The notes beneath the pieces are model-generated. The model did no database searches. It had not been told where the DNA came from and saw nothing but the letters and a program-made list of their open reading frames with translations. Shown piece by piece: positions 55,583 through 64,000 of a stretch of DNA of 64,000 nt. A program made the translations under genes and the position numbers. The DNA is from Haemophilus parainfluenzae. GTDB lineage: Bacteria > Pseudomonadota > Gammaproteobacteria > Enterobacterales > Pasteurellaceae. Location of the stretch: assembly GCF_014931375.1 (NCBI RefSeq), contig NZ_CP063117.1, positions 868,001-932,000 on the forward strand. Reading direction: 5' to 3'. Each line of letters starts with the position of its first letter. Within the stretch, counting starts at the first letter, position 1.

Positions 55583-56950
55583 TTATAAAATCATTTTGAC
55601 TAATTTGTCTGCTTGAATCCGAGCAAATTTCTTCAACAGTTTTTGCACTGGTTCAGGATATTGCGTCAATTCTTCTAATTCAGAATAATCTTGCAATACT
55701 TTGGTATGTTGGCGGATGTGTGACAATTCTTGTTCCACTTGAGACAGAAGTTCTTGTTTGGGATCGTGGATTAATAATCCATTTTCCGCATCTAAACGCC
55801 ATGCGCGCGGGTTTAAGTTGTTCCCCGTTAAAAGAATATACTGGTTGTCCACCCAAACACCTTTGAGGTGATAAGTGTTATCGCCATCTTTCCATAAACG
55901 CACAGTTAAATGGCCATTTTTAATGTAAGCATCAAATTTCTCGCAGAAACGACGAAGATTGCTTTCATATAAATAAGGCAGTGCACCTGCCATTTTAAAC
56001 GGCTGCTCTGGTGGAATATAGAAATCGTTCGCGACTTTATCACCCACGATTATTTCGACACACTTTCCTTGCTCTAATAAGCGGGCAAGTTTACTTCTTA
56101 GTGTGCGAGGGAAGTTGAAATAAGGGGTGCAAATCACCAGTTTTTCCTGCACTTGTAAGAATAAATCTTCGATAACTTGGTTTAATTCATTGCCTGATGC
56201 ACCTAAACCAAAAAGTGGTGAAATGGTTAAAACATCGGAAAAACCAACCGCACTTTCCAACTGATATTCAGCATGTGCAGATAAGTTTTTACGATAAGCT
56301 TTTATTGCACTACGAATTTCTTTGGTACGAGGGCGGTTAGCCACATCTAATGGATGTACAGCGCTGAAATCCAATAAATAATCATTGATGAAATTAACCA
56401 TAGAGTCTGCAAGCGCAGCATTGTGGATTTTTTGATATCGGTCGTAACGGTATTTATCTTGTTGTTGTAAATACACGTTATTAATACTTGCACCGCTATA
56501 AAGGACGGTATCATCAAAGACAAAGCCTTTAATATGCAACACACCAAAGACTTCACGGGTATTAATAGGCACACCGAAGAACATATTCGGTTCATCGGAA
56601 AGTTGATAGGTTTGGCGTTGTTCACAATACCAATCAGCATTAGTGGCTGATTTTTCAGCACCGAGTAAATTGCGTTGTCCGCGATGCCAATCCACTAAAA
56701 TTTTCACATCCAATTCTGGATGATCTTGTTTTACGCGATAAATTTCATTAAGAATTTCTTGTCCCGCTTCATCTTTTTGCCAATAAAGTGCGGTCACGTA
56801 AATGCGTTTTTTAGCTTGGCGAATTAATTCTATAATTTGTGCTTTGAATTCAAGCGGACTAAACAGAAACTCAACCTGTTCAGCCTGTAAAGGAAGAAAA
56901 GGCAAATTTTTTAAATTTTGTTCTGCTCGTTTAGCTTTATTTATTAACAT
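55583..56950 (-). CDS. pssA: CDP-diacylglycerol--serine O-phosphatidyltransferase
   Basis: The phospholipase-D-type PssA of gammaproteobacteria, 455 residues (E. coli 451), peripheral at the inner membrane. Two HKD-type motifs are seen: VLHIKGFVFDDTVLYSGASINN (about residue 135) and YHLKGVWVDNQYILLTGNN (about 355). Together with psd it makes phosphatidylethanolamine, and the two genes are neighbours on the same strand. Confidence 0.95.
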   Translation of the reverse strand: MLINKAKRAEQNLKNLPFLPLQAEQVEFLFSPLEFKAQIIELIRQAKKRIYVTALYWQKDEAGQEILNEIYRVKQDHPELDVKILVDWHRGQRNLLGAEKSATNADWYCEQRQTYQLSDEPNMFFGVPINTREVFGVLHIKGFVFDDTVLYSGASINNVYLQQQDKYRYDRYQKIHNAALADSMVNFINDYLLDFSAVHPLDVANRPRTKEIRSAIKAYRKNLSAHAEYQLESAVGFSDVLTISPLFGLGASGNELNQVIEDLFLQVQEKLVICTPYFNFPRTLRSKLARLLEQGKCVEIIVGDKVANDFYIPPEQPFKMAGALPYLYESNLRRFCEKFDAYIKNGHLTVRLWKDGDNTYHLKGVWVDNQYILLTGNNLNPRAWRLDAENGLLIHDPKQELLSQVEQELSHIRQHTKVLQDYSELEELTQYPEPVQKLLKKFARIQADKLVKMIL

Positions 56951-57099
56951 AATCGATCTCTACACTAAAAATTAATGCTCTAGTTTACAATATTTCCTTT
57001 GTGGATTGATAGAAAAAAGGTTTTTTTTCGTTATAATGCTCACAAATTTTCGCATTTTTTGGCGAATTATTATCCAATTTTTCCTTCGAGAAGCAAATT

Positions 57100-58173
57100 A
57101 TGAGCAATTCACGCAAACCATCATTCCAAACAAATTCCACCAAATCTTTTCAAGAGTGTAGCCCAAAACGTGCATTTAATGACAAAGAACGTCGCTTTGA
57201 TGATCGTCGTAATAATGAAAAACGTGAGGGAAATCGACTGCACTTTGATAAAAAACGGGATGATCGTAAACCTTCTCGTGGTTTCCAACGGCAAGAAGTG
57301 AGAGAACCGAAAATTGCTGAACTTTCATTAAATAAAGCCAATGGTGAAAGCGGCGCGGTAAAAGTAACGGTGAAAAGTACTGGCGTGAGCTATAAACCGA
57401 AAGAAAAGAAAACGGGCGCATTATCACCTCGAGCACCGGAGAAAATTAAAAAGAACCGTGCTGAAGAAATGAAAGTGTATGGTGAAAATGCTTGCTTAGA
57501 ATTGTTTGCAGAGCGTCCGGAGAGCATTGTTCGCGTATGGGCAACGGTGCAAATGGCACATAGAATTGGCGAGATTTTCAGTTATTTAGCCGCGAATAAA
57601 AAAGTGTATCACGTAGTGGACAGTGATGAGCTAAGCTTAGTGAGTGGTACCGAGCATCATGGCGGCATTTGTATGTTAGTGAAAAAACAACGTACTTTTT
57701 CTTTGCAAGGTTATTTAGATGTCCCGCGTCAAGAAGACTGTTTAGTGGTGCTTGATCAAGTCAATAATGCGCAAAACCTAGGTGGCGTTGTGCGTACTTG
57801 CGCCTTCTATGGCATTAAAAATGTGGTAACCAATCAAGTTGAACAGCTTTATGCACCGGCTGCGATGCGTGTAGCTGAAGGTGGAATGGAGCATATTCGT
57901 ATTTTAGAAACAGAAAGTACGGAAATTGCGTTAGAGGCTTTACGTAAGGCGGGTTATCAGATTATTCATGTATCAACCAATAAACAGGGTATTGCGTTGG
58001 AACAACTCAAATTTGCAGCCAAAGTTGCATTAGTATTGAGTGAAGGCAGCACAGATGATATTCGTGAGAAAGAAGATGTGAATGTGCGTCTTTCTTTAAG
58101 TAATCCATTAAAAACCGGATTAAATATTGCGGTAAATACAGGAATTTTATTAGCGCATTGGTATGTAAAATAA
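57100..58173 (+). CDS. SpoU-type RNA 2'-O-methyltransferase, YfiF/TrmH-like
   Basis: 357 residues. The first ~115 are highly basic and polar (NDKERRFDDRRNNEKREGNR), a likely disordered RNA-binding extension. A short substrate-binding domain (KVYGENACLELFAERPESIV) leads to a SPOUT methyltransferase: motif 1 NAQNLGGVVRTCAFYGIKNV, motif 2 ALVLSEGSTDDI, motif 3 LSNPLKTGLNIAVNTGILL. Motifs 2 and 3 depart slightly from the SEG-G and SLNVSVA consensus. The overall layout matches E. coli YfiF; its RNA target is unknown. Confidence 0.85.
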   Translation: MSNSRKPSFQTNSTKSFQECSPKRAFNDKERRFDDRRNNEKREGNRLHFDKKRDDRKPSRGFQRQEVREPKIAELSLNKANGESGAVKVTVKSTGVSYKPKEKKTGALSPRAPEKIKKNRAEEMKVYGENACLELFAERPESIVRVWATVQMAHRIGEIFSYLAANKKVYHVVDSDELSLVSGTEHHGGICMLVKKQRTFSLQGYLDVPRQEDCLVVLDQVNNAQNLGGVVRTCAFYGIKNVVTNQVEQLYAPAAMRVAEGGMEHIRILETESTEIALEALRKAGYQIIHVSTNKQGIALEQLKFAAKVALVLSEGSTDDIREKEDVNVRLSLSNPLKTGLNIAVNTGILLAHWYVK

Positions 58174-58205
58174 CCTCAAGTGCGGTTATTTTTACACTTA
58201 TTTTC

Positions 58206-58232
58206 AAGGCTGGCAGATGTCAGCCTTTTTTC
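58206..58232 (+). terminator. Terminator of the methyltransferase gene
   Basis: AAGGCTG and CAGCCTT pair, followed by six T. Confidence 0.75.
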
Positions 58233-58343
58233 TTTTTTAAAATGTGTGTCACTCAATTTTTCATCTTTCTTTCATAAAGTTTTTGGGGGAAGTTAGACAA
58301 AAGATCTATACTATTTCTAGTTGTTATTTAACAGGGAGTTTTT

Positions 58344-60233
58344 ATGCCTGAACGTTCAGCCAATATTAGTACACATGATCCTTTCGGAAGTTTATTAGGT
58401 TATGCCCCGGGTGGGATTGCGATTTATTCATCAGATTATCATACAGCCGATGAGAAAGAGTATCCGGATGATGCTGCCTTTCGCAGTTATTTAGGAAGAG
58501 AGTACATGGGATACAAATGGCAGTGTGTAGAATTTGCACGCCGTTATTTATACCTCAATCATGGCATGGTGTTTACTGATGTAGGAATGGCTTACGAGAT
58601 CTTTTCTTTACGATTTTTACGTCAAGTGGTGAATGATGCCTTATTGCCCCTACAAGCCTTTGCAAATGGTTGCAAACGTAAGCCTGAAGCAGGTGCCCTT
58701 TTAATTTGGCAAGAGGGGGGGGAATTTAAACATACGGGGCATGTGGCGATTATTACCGAAGTCTTAGAGGATAAAATCCGCATTGCTGAGCAAAACGTGA
58801 TTCACTCCCGCTTACCTAGCGGGCAGCAATGGACGCGTGAATTACCAATGACAGTTTCAGAAACGGGGTATTTTCTGCATGATACCTTTGATGATACTGA
58901 AATTTTAGGTTGGATGATTCAAACAGAAGATACTGAATACAGTCTGCCGCAGCCAACGCCAGAAAAAGAGAAACTTGAAATTCATGCAGAACATATTGAA
59001 AACAACGGTCAGTTTGAACATAAATGGCTGAATGAAAACAATGAATTTGAAGCTGCCTATGTGAAAGCCATGGGAGGGCATAAAGTTAGTCATTCTGATC
59101 AATATCGTTACTTTACGATGTCTGAAACAGCACAGCATGAGTTGATTCGTGCAACCAATGAATTACATTTAATGTATTTGCATGCCACAGATAAAGTTTT
59201 AAAAGACGATAAGTTATTAGAATATTTTAATATTCCAAAATTATTATGGCCTCGCTTACGTTTATCTTGGCAAAATCGCCGTTATCAAACCATTACAGGG
59301 CGTTTAGATTTCTGTATGGATAGTCGTGGATTGAAAGTGTATGAATACAACGCAGATTCAGCCTCTTGTCATGCGGAAGCCGGTGAGTTTATGAATCGAT
59401 GGGCAATCCAAGGCGGATTGAATATTGGTGAAAATCCTGCTGATGGTTTAAGTAATGCATTAGCGGATTGTTGGAAACACAGTGAAGCTACGCCGCTTGT
59501 TCATATTATGCAAGATCATGATGATGAAGAAGATTACCACTCATTGTTTATGCGTAATGCACTGGTTCAAGCAGGATTTCAAGCCAAAATTATTCATGGT
59601 ACAGAGGGGCTACATTGGGATAGTCGTGGTCGTTTAATTGATGATGAAGATAACCAGATAAAAACGGTGTGGAAAACATGGGCTTGGGAAACCATGTTAG
59701 AGCAACTTCGTGAAGATGCGACAGGTATGGAAGTGGCACCACCAATTCGTACAGGCTACCCAGAAGATAAAGTTCGGTTAATTGACGTGTTACTTCGTCC
59801 AGAAGTCTTAGTCTATGAGCCACTTTGGACAGCGATTCCAAGTAATAAAGCGATCTTACCAGTATTATGGTCATTATTCCCGAATCATCGGTATTTACTT
59901 GAAGCAGGATTTGAACTGACACCAGAGTTGGTTAAAAATGGTTATGCACAAAAACCAATTGCAGGCCGTCGAGGTGATAATGTGAGACTCATTGGTGAGT
60001 GCAAATCTGTACTTGATAGCACAGACGGTCGTTTTGATAAGCAGGAAAGTATTTATCAACAGCTTTGGTGTTTACCAAAAGTGGAAGACCAATATGTTCA
60101 GGTCTGTACTTTCACTGTAGGGGGGCATTATGGTGGTAGCTGTTTACGCTCAGACCCGAGCTTGGTCATTATGGGAAACAGTGATATGCAACCGTTAAGA
60201 GTATTATCAGATAAAGATTTCCTTAAGAAATAA
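58344..60233 (+). CDS. gss: Bifunctional glutathionylspermidine amidase/synthetase
   Basis: Makes and hydrolyses the glutathione-spermidine amide. 629 residues (E. coli 619). Residues 1-~200 are the CHAP amidase: YMGYKWQCVEFARRYLYLNH with the nucleophile cysteine near 60, and GHVAIITEV with the histidine. The rest is the ATP-grasp synthetase: LDFCMDSRGLKVYEYNADSA, HAEAGEFMNRWA, GDNVRLIGECKS, and the C-terminal GGHYGGSCLRSDPSLV. The genome also encodes gor in this window, but spermidine synthesis genes are not seen. An eight-G run at 58715-58722 lies in the amidase region, a potential slippage site. Confidence 0.95.
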   Translation: MPERSANISTHDPFGSLLGYAPGGIAIYSSDYHTADEKEYPDDAAFRSYLGREYMGYKWQCVEFARRYLYLNHGMVFTDVGMAYEIFSLRFLRQVVNDALLPLQAFANGCKRKPEAGALLIWQEGGEFKHTGHVAIITEVLEDKIRIAEQNVIHSRLPSGQQWTRELPMTVSETGYFLHDTFDDTEILGWMIQTEDTEYSLPQPTPEKEKLEIHAEHIENNGQFEHKWLNENNEFEAAYVKAMGGHKVSHSDQYRYFTMSETAQHELIRATNELHLMYLHATDKVLKDDKLLEYFNIPKLLWPRLRLSWQNRRYQTITGRLDFCMDSRGLKVYEYNADSASCHAEAGEFMNRWAIQGGLNIGENPADGLSNALADCWKHSEATPLVHIMQDHDDEEDYHSLFMRNALVQAGFQAKIIHGTEGLHWDSRGRLIDDEDNQIKTVWKTWAWETMLEQLREDATGMEVAPPIRTGYPEDKVRLIDVLLRPEVLVYEPLWTAIPSNKAILPVLWSLFPNHRYLLEAGFELTPELVKNGYAQKPIAGRRGDNVRLIGECKSVLDSTDGRFDKQESIYQQLWCLPKVEDQYVQVCTFTVGGHYGGSCLRSDPSLVIMGNSDMQPLRVLSDKDFLKK

Positions 60234-60237
60234 AAAT

Positions 60238-60265
60238 AAAATCGGCACTCAATGGGTGCCGATTT
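60238..60265. terminator. Bidirectional terminator between gss and napC
   Basis: AAATCGGCAC and GTGCCGATTT pair with a seven-base loop between converging genes. Confidence 0.85.
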
Positions 60266-60285
60266 GTTATTGTTAATTTATAAAA

Positions 60286-60924
60286 TTATTTTGCTTCTTT
60301 GTTATCAGTTGGTTTTTCATCTGTTTTTAACATATCAGCAGGAATAAACGTTTGTTGTACTTTTGACATATCTGGAAGATGGTGTGCAATCCCTTTGTGA
60401 CAGTCGATACAGGTTTTGTTTTGTTCCTGTGCAAGTGCGTGCATTTGTTGTGCCACAGTTTTTTGTTGTGAGTAATCCATATCATTAAAGTTATGGCAGT
60501 TACGACACTCTTGTGAGTTATTCGCTTTCATACGCGCCCATTCGCGTTCAGCCATTTCTAAACGATGTTTTTCAAATTTCTCTTTAGTATCAACTTTACC
60601 CGTATAGTATGCTAATACTTCAGTAGAAGCCTGCATTTTACGAATCATTTTTGGCACAAATTCATGAGGAACGTGACAGTCAGAACAAATCGCTTTCACA
60701 CCTGAACGGTTGCTAAAGTGAATTGATGCTTGGTATTCAGGTACAACATCGTTAGTATGACAATCTGAACAGAATTGTTCAGTATTAGTTGCTGACATAC
60801 CGACATTAAATAGGTTAGTTCCAACAATAGTACCAATGATAGTTAATAAAATCACCCCACCAATTGCCATTTTGCTCGGCGAGCGTAACCAACGACAAAC
60901 TTTTTGAATGCTTGATTTAATCAT
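60286..60924 (-). CDS. napC: Cytochrome c-type quinol dehydrogenase NapC
   Basis: Membrane-anchored tetrahaem cytochrome that passes electrons from quinol to periplasmic NapAB. 212 residues: one N-terminal membrane segment (KMAIGGVILLTIIGTIVG), then four CxxCH haem sites at CSDCHT, CSDCHV, CRNCHN and CIDCHK in the periplasmic part. It ends with a lysine/glutamate-rich tail. Last gene of the nap operon, eleven bases after napB. Confidence 0.96.
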   Translation of the reverse strand: MIKSSIQKVCRWLRSPSKMAIGGVILLTIIGTIVGTNLFNVGMSATNTEQFCSDCHTNDVVPEYQASIHFSNRSGVKAICSDCHVPHEFVPKMIRKMQASTEVLAYYTGKVDTKEKFEKHRLEMAEREWARMKANNSQECRNCHNFNDMDYSQQKTVAQQMHALAQEQNKTCIDCHKGIAHHLPDMSKVQQTFIPADMLKTDEKPTDNKEAK

Positions 60925-60935
60925 GGTTTAGCTCC

Positions 60936-61364
60936 TTATTTACCTTGCATTTGACGAATGGTTTCGAATTTATTTTGAATAATTGGATTTACGTTAGTTT
61001 GCTGAACGTGGCATTGTAAACAGAAATAACGACGTGGTGAGGTACCTTCTGTTTTTTGACCATCACGTGTTAAGAAATGACTCTCAGGAACACGTGGCGC
61101 ACCCGTTGTTGGGGCAACATCTGGCGCGTGGCAACCTAAACATTGATTCGCATTTTTAGTTACTTGTAAGCCACGAATGCTGTGTGGAACAAGTGGGGGT
61201 TGGTGAGGGAAGGTTACAGGAATATTGCCTACATCTTTATAAGGATTATTAAATGCAGGTGCAAGACTTTCTGCTGTTTTATCGATGCTGTTTGCAACTT
61301 GTGGTGCATCAGCAAATGCCAATCCACTACATAAAGCCAGCATGAAAATAAATGATTTTTTCAT
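60936..61364 (-). CDS. napB: Periplasmic nitrate reductase, dihaem cytochrome subunit NapB
   Basis: 142 residues from the ATG at 61364 (MKKSFIFMLALCSGLAFADA, a signal peptide ending at ADA); a GTG three codons earlier falls in the ribosome site GGAG. Two haem sites CLGCHAPD and CLQCHVQQ, plus the distal histidines in FPHQPPLVPHSI. It passes electrons from NapC to NapA. Confidence 0.95.
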   Translation of the reverse strand: MKKSFIFMLALCSGLAFADAPQVANSIDKTAESLAPAFNNPYKDVGNIPVTFPHQPPLVPHSIRGLQVTKNANQCLGCHAPDVAPTTGAPRVPESHFLTRDGQKTEGTSPRRYFCLQCHVQQTNVNPIIQNKFETIRQMQGK

Positions 61365-61385
61365 GAAATCCACTCCATTAAATAA

Positions 61386-62276
61386 TTAAATATTTTTAAT
61401 TTTTATTTGTTTCTCAAATCGAGATCCAAATGTAAATACATTTTCTGCGCACACGTCAATACAGCGTCCACAAGTAATACAATCTTTTGCCAATACAATT
61501 TGGCTATCTTTTGGTCCACCGTGTAAAGGAAGTCTTAATACTTGCGGCTCTGGGCAAACATTATAACAATCCATACAACGGTCACAGCGATCACGATCAA
61601 TTACATTAACTTTTATTAAACTTTTACTGCCAATGACACCATAAATCGCACCAATCGGACAAAGGTGACCGCACCAACCATGTTCGGCAACAAGTAAGTC
61701 AAATAAAAAGATGACTGTGACCAACCAAAGGGTTGCGCCTGTTCCAAAGACAAAGATGCGTCCAAGTGCGGCAACAGGGTTTATCCACTCCCATAAGAGT
61801 GTCCCCGTTATTGCACTACCAACTAAAATCACGGCTAAAATCACATAGCGAAGTTGGCGTGAAATTTTTAATGATTGTCGAATACCTAATTTTCTACGTA
61901 ACCAAGCTGCAGCATCTGTTACCATATTCATTGGGCAAACCCAACTACAAAAGGCTTTGCTTGCAACGATAGCGTAGAATATGACAATCACTAAGGCACC
62001 AATAATCGTTGTGATTTCTGGTAGGTAACCTGTCACTAAACTTTCAGCGGTAATCAATGGATCTGTCAATGGCACAGTATCCAAAAGCATGCTTGAGCTG
62101 TAATTGCCTTTTAGAATCCAAACTTGCCAAATTGGGCCACTTAAGAACATTAAAATAATACTTAATTGACTGATTCGACGTAGAATTAAAAAGCGATAAG
62201 CATGCCACCAACCGAGTTTTTGGCGAGCTTCTAAGCCTGCATCTTTAGGCTTATTCGGGGTATATTTTTCAGCCAT
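61386..62276 (-). CDS. napH: Ferredoxin-type quinol dehydrogenase subunit NapH
   Basis: An inner-membrane protein of 296 residues with four to five hydrophobic segments and iron-sulfur sites. Conserved CSWCPMN-like KAFCSWVCPMN and HGWCGHLCPIG motifs lie in the membrane part; two [4Fe-4S] clusters are bound by CDRCMDCYNVCP and CITCGRCIDVC at the cytoplasmic C-terminus. It acts with NapG in an alternative quinol route. Its ATG shares one base with the napG stop (TAATG). Confidence 0.96.
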   Translation of the reverse strand: MAEKYTPNKPKDAGLEARQKLGWWHAYRFLILRRISQLSIILMFLSGPIWQVWILKGNYSSSMLLDTVPLTDPLITAESLVTGYLPEITTIIGALVIVIFYAIVASKAFCSWVCPMNMVTDAAAWLRRKLGIRQSLKISRQLRYVILAVILVGSAITGTLLWEWINPVAALGRIFVFGTGATLWLVTVIFLFDLLVAEHGWCGHLCPIGAIYGVIGSKSLIKVNVIDRDRCDRCMDCYNVCPEPQVLRLPLHGGPKDSQIVLAKDCITCGRCIDVCAENVFTFGSRFEKQIKIKNI

Positions 62277-63181
62277 TATTTAACCCCCTTAATGTTTAAG
62301 TCCAGATTTGGGAATTGCTCTGCTTCCGGAACTGTTGTTGGATTTGGTACATAATCCATTGTTGCACGGTTTGGTGTTGCCACTTTTTGGTTCGGTTGAA
62401 CTTGCATTGGCTGATAAACCGGCTCATGTGAGCCTTCCGGCATACGAGCATCCATTGCTGGACGTAAGCCATCCGGATGTTGCTCCTCAATTAAGGATTT
62501 TCCGGCATTTTGTTTTTCTTTCCAGCCTAAGCGATAGTGGCGACCGAGTAGTCCTTTGGCGATATCCATCGGTAAGACTTTAATTGCCGCTTCTTCTAAT
62601 ACACAAGCTTGTTCGCATTTACCGCATCCGGTGCAAGCATCAGAGTGAACAGTTGGAATAAGCTTTGCATGAATCCCTGTACGATCATTGTGGATACGTT
62701 CAAGTGTAATTGCTTTATCCACTAATGGACAAACGCGGTAACACACATCACAACGCAACCCTTGCCAGTTAAGACAAGTTTCATGGTCTAGCAATACGGC
62801 TAACCCCATTCTCGCATCATTGATGTCTTTAAGTTCCTCACTTAATGCGCCACTTGGGCAAGCATTCATACAAGGAATATCCGGACACATTTCGCAAGGT
62901 TTATCCCGAGCGATAAAATAAGGTGTGCCAGCTTCCATTGGTGAAATCAGCGAAGCTAAATGCAACATATCATATGGACACGCTTGGACGCATTGTCCGC
63001 AACGGGTACAAGCTGCCAAGAAATCCTTTTCCGGTAAAGCACCAGGTGGACGTAAGGCGATTCCTTCTTTAGCTTTAGCTTGTTGTTGCTGTAAGCCAAG
63101 AATAATACCAACCCCACACACTCCGGCAGCCGTTCTTGTCACATTTTTTAAAAACTGACGACGGTTAGGATCAAGTCTCAT
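62276..63181 (-). CDS. napG: Ferredoxin-type protein NapG
   Basis: A periplasmic iron-sulfur protein of 301 residues exported by Tat: the N-terminus has [14 protein letters not shown] followed by a hydrophobic stretch. Four [4Fe-4S] sites are seen in [48 protein letters not shown] and [14 protein letters not shown]. It works with NapH to feed electrons towards NapC/NapA, and follows napA as in the Haemophilus order napFDAGHBC. Confidence 0.96.
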   Translation of the reverse strand: MRLDPNRRQFLKNVTRTAAGVCGVGIILGLQQQQAKAKEGIALRPPGALPEKDFLAACTRCGQCVQACPYDMLHLASLISPMEAGTPYFIARDKPCEMCPDIPCMNACPSGALSEELKDINDARMGLAVLLDHETCLNWQGLRCDVCYRVCPLVDKAITLERIHNDRTGIHAKLIPTVHSDACTGCGKCEQACVLEEAAIKVLPMDIAKGLLGRHYRLGWKEKQNAGKSLIEEQHPDGLRPAMDARMPEGSHEPVYQPMQVQPNQKVATPNRATMDYVPNPTTVPEAEQFPNLDLNIKGVK

Positions 63182-63253
63182 CTGCGTTTCCTTTTATAAG
63201 CGGCCTGATTTTGTAAAAATGTTGCAAAATTTGACCGCTCTTATTTTAAATTC

Positions 63254-63271
63254 CCCTCTCTTGAAAGAGAG
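63254..63271. repeat. Small hairpin between napA and napG
   Basis: CCTCTCTT and AAGAGAGG pair around GA. It resembles the CCCCTCTTT-type repeat arms elsewhere in the window and may be a decayed copy. Confidence 0.4.
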
Positions 63272-63297
63272 GAGCGACTAGAAACGAAAGGAAAATC

Positions 63298-64000
63298 CTA
63301 CGCTTTTTCCACTTTAACCGCACATTTTTTGAAGTCGGTTTCGCCTGAAATTGGATCGGTTGCATCCAATGTTAATTTGTTCGCAAGCTGACCCGCATCA
63401 AAGAAGGTGGTATAAATTAAGCCCTGAGGACATTTGTTACGACCACGGGTATCTAAGTAAGAAACCATTTCACCACGACGTGTAATTAATTTCACTTTAT
63501 CCCCATGACGTAAGCCATATTTTTTCGCATCCGCTGGGTGCATCCAAACTAAGTTATTCGGGAACGCACGGTGTAATTCAGGTACACGACGAGTCATGGT
63601 ACCGGTATGCCAGTGTTCAAGTACACGACCAGTACATAACCATAATGGATATTCTTCATCTGGTGATTCTGCAGGGTCTTCATAAGGCACACCTAAGATA
63701 ATTGCTTTTTTATCCGGATAACCGTAGAACGCAACATCTTCGCCTGCTTTAACGTACGGGTCAAAGCCTTCACGGTAACGCCATAAGGTTTCTTTACCGT
63801 CAACAACCGGCCAACGTAAACCACGTACTTGGTGGTAAGTATCAAATGGTGCTAAGTCATGGCCATGACCACGACCAAAGCTTGCGTATTCTTCGAATAA
63901 GCCTTTTTGTAGGTAGTAACCAAAGTGATCTGCTTCATCATTGATGTATCCTGGAACATCCGTTGGTATTTTATATTTGTTTACTTCACCATTCTCGTAA
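63298..64000 (-). CDS. napA: Periplasmic nitrate reductase catalytic subunit NapA (partial)
   Basis: The C-terminal ~233 residues of the molybdopterin nitrate reductase; the frame is open to the window edge, so the start lies beyond it. Reading it back from the edge gives [14 protein letters not shown], then [40 protein letters not shown] and [20 protein letters not shown]. The visible part includes the C-terminal molybdopterin dinucleotide-binding domain with [20 protein letters not shown] and [19 protein letters not shown]. It is the first of the visible nap genes on the minus strand; napD and napF should lie just outside the window. Confidence 0.95.
   Translation of the reverse strand, partial: YENGEVNKYKIPTDVPGYINDEADHFGYYLQKGLFEEYASFGRGHGHDLAPFDTYHQVRGLRWPVVDGKETLWRYREGFDPYVKAGEDVAFYGYPDKKAIILGVPYEDPAESPDEEYPLWLCTGRVLEHWHTGTMTRRVPELHRAFPNNLVWMHPADAKKYGLRHGDKVKLITRRGEMVSYLDTRGRNKCPQGLIYTTFFDAGQLANKLTLDATDPISGETDFKKCAVKVEKA

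Noticed and set aside
63298-64000. napA as a truncated pseudogene
   Set aside because: The frame stays open and NapA-like to the window edge; the truncation is an artefact of the window.

Overview
The window looks like chromosome from a Haemophilus-group member of the Pasteurellaceae. The 9-mer AAGTGCGGT (or its complement), the Haemophilus-type DNA uptake signal, recurs dozens of times and often forms terminator stems. The gene content fits: a P2-like porin, the nap operon, dprA with a Sxy-dependent type of CRP site, and AT-rich coding sequence with CGT/ATT-type codon use. A ScrA-like sucrose permease, metH, hemH and full-length glutathionylspermidine synthase lean towards an H. parainfluenzae-like species, but that is inference.

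Layout. 0.1-4.3 kb: epmA, a porin, two MITE-like repeats, then hemH and a menI-like thioesterase. 4.7-13.5 kb is a surface locus: an 1862-residue trimeric autotransporter with a repetitive collagen-like/beta stalk, followed by three glycosyltransferases. 13.6-23.7 kb: gor, a YafJ-type amidotransferase, a yhhQ-MFS operon behind a preQ1-I-like riboswitch, a Fur-boxed FepA-like receptor, rpmE, and mutY-yggX-mltC. 23.9-33.4 kb: tRNA-Phe and tRNA-Asn, sdaC-sdaA, a membrane metallophosphoesterase, ybaB-recR-topB, secG-tRNA-Leu(GAG), and scrA.

34.2-37.0 kb is the outlier: three overlapping or closely packed genes of very AT-rich, ATA/AGA-rich sequence with no uptake signal, lying between a lipoprotein gene and metH. 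The first product has the spacing of a PD-(D/E)XK nuclease; the other two match nothing I recognise. This is the best candidate for an undescribed system, plausibly a mobile defence-type cassette.

37.1-46.4 kb: metH, then leuABCD on the minus strand behind a leucine-rich leader peptide and attenuator. 46.4-60.2 kb: dprA, yaaA, a lipoprotein, pfkA, a UhpC-like transporter, folA, proB, a lipoprotein, fklB, psd, pssA, a SpoU-type methyltransferase and gss. 60.3-64.0 kb: the nap operon on the minus strand (napC, B, H, G, and the C-terminal part of napA cut by the window edge).

Most genes are ordinary housekeeping. The features that deserve attention are the 34.2-37.0 kb cassette, the autotransporter and its glycosyltransferases, the intergenic repeat families, and several well-formed regulatory elements (preQ1 riboswitch, leu attenuator, CRP-S site at dprA, Fur box).
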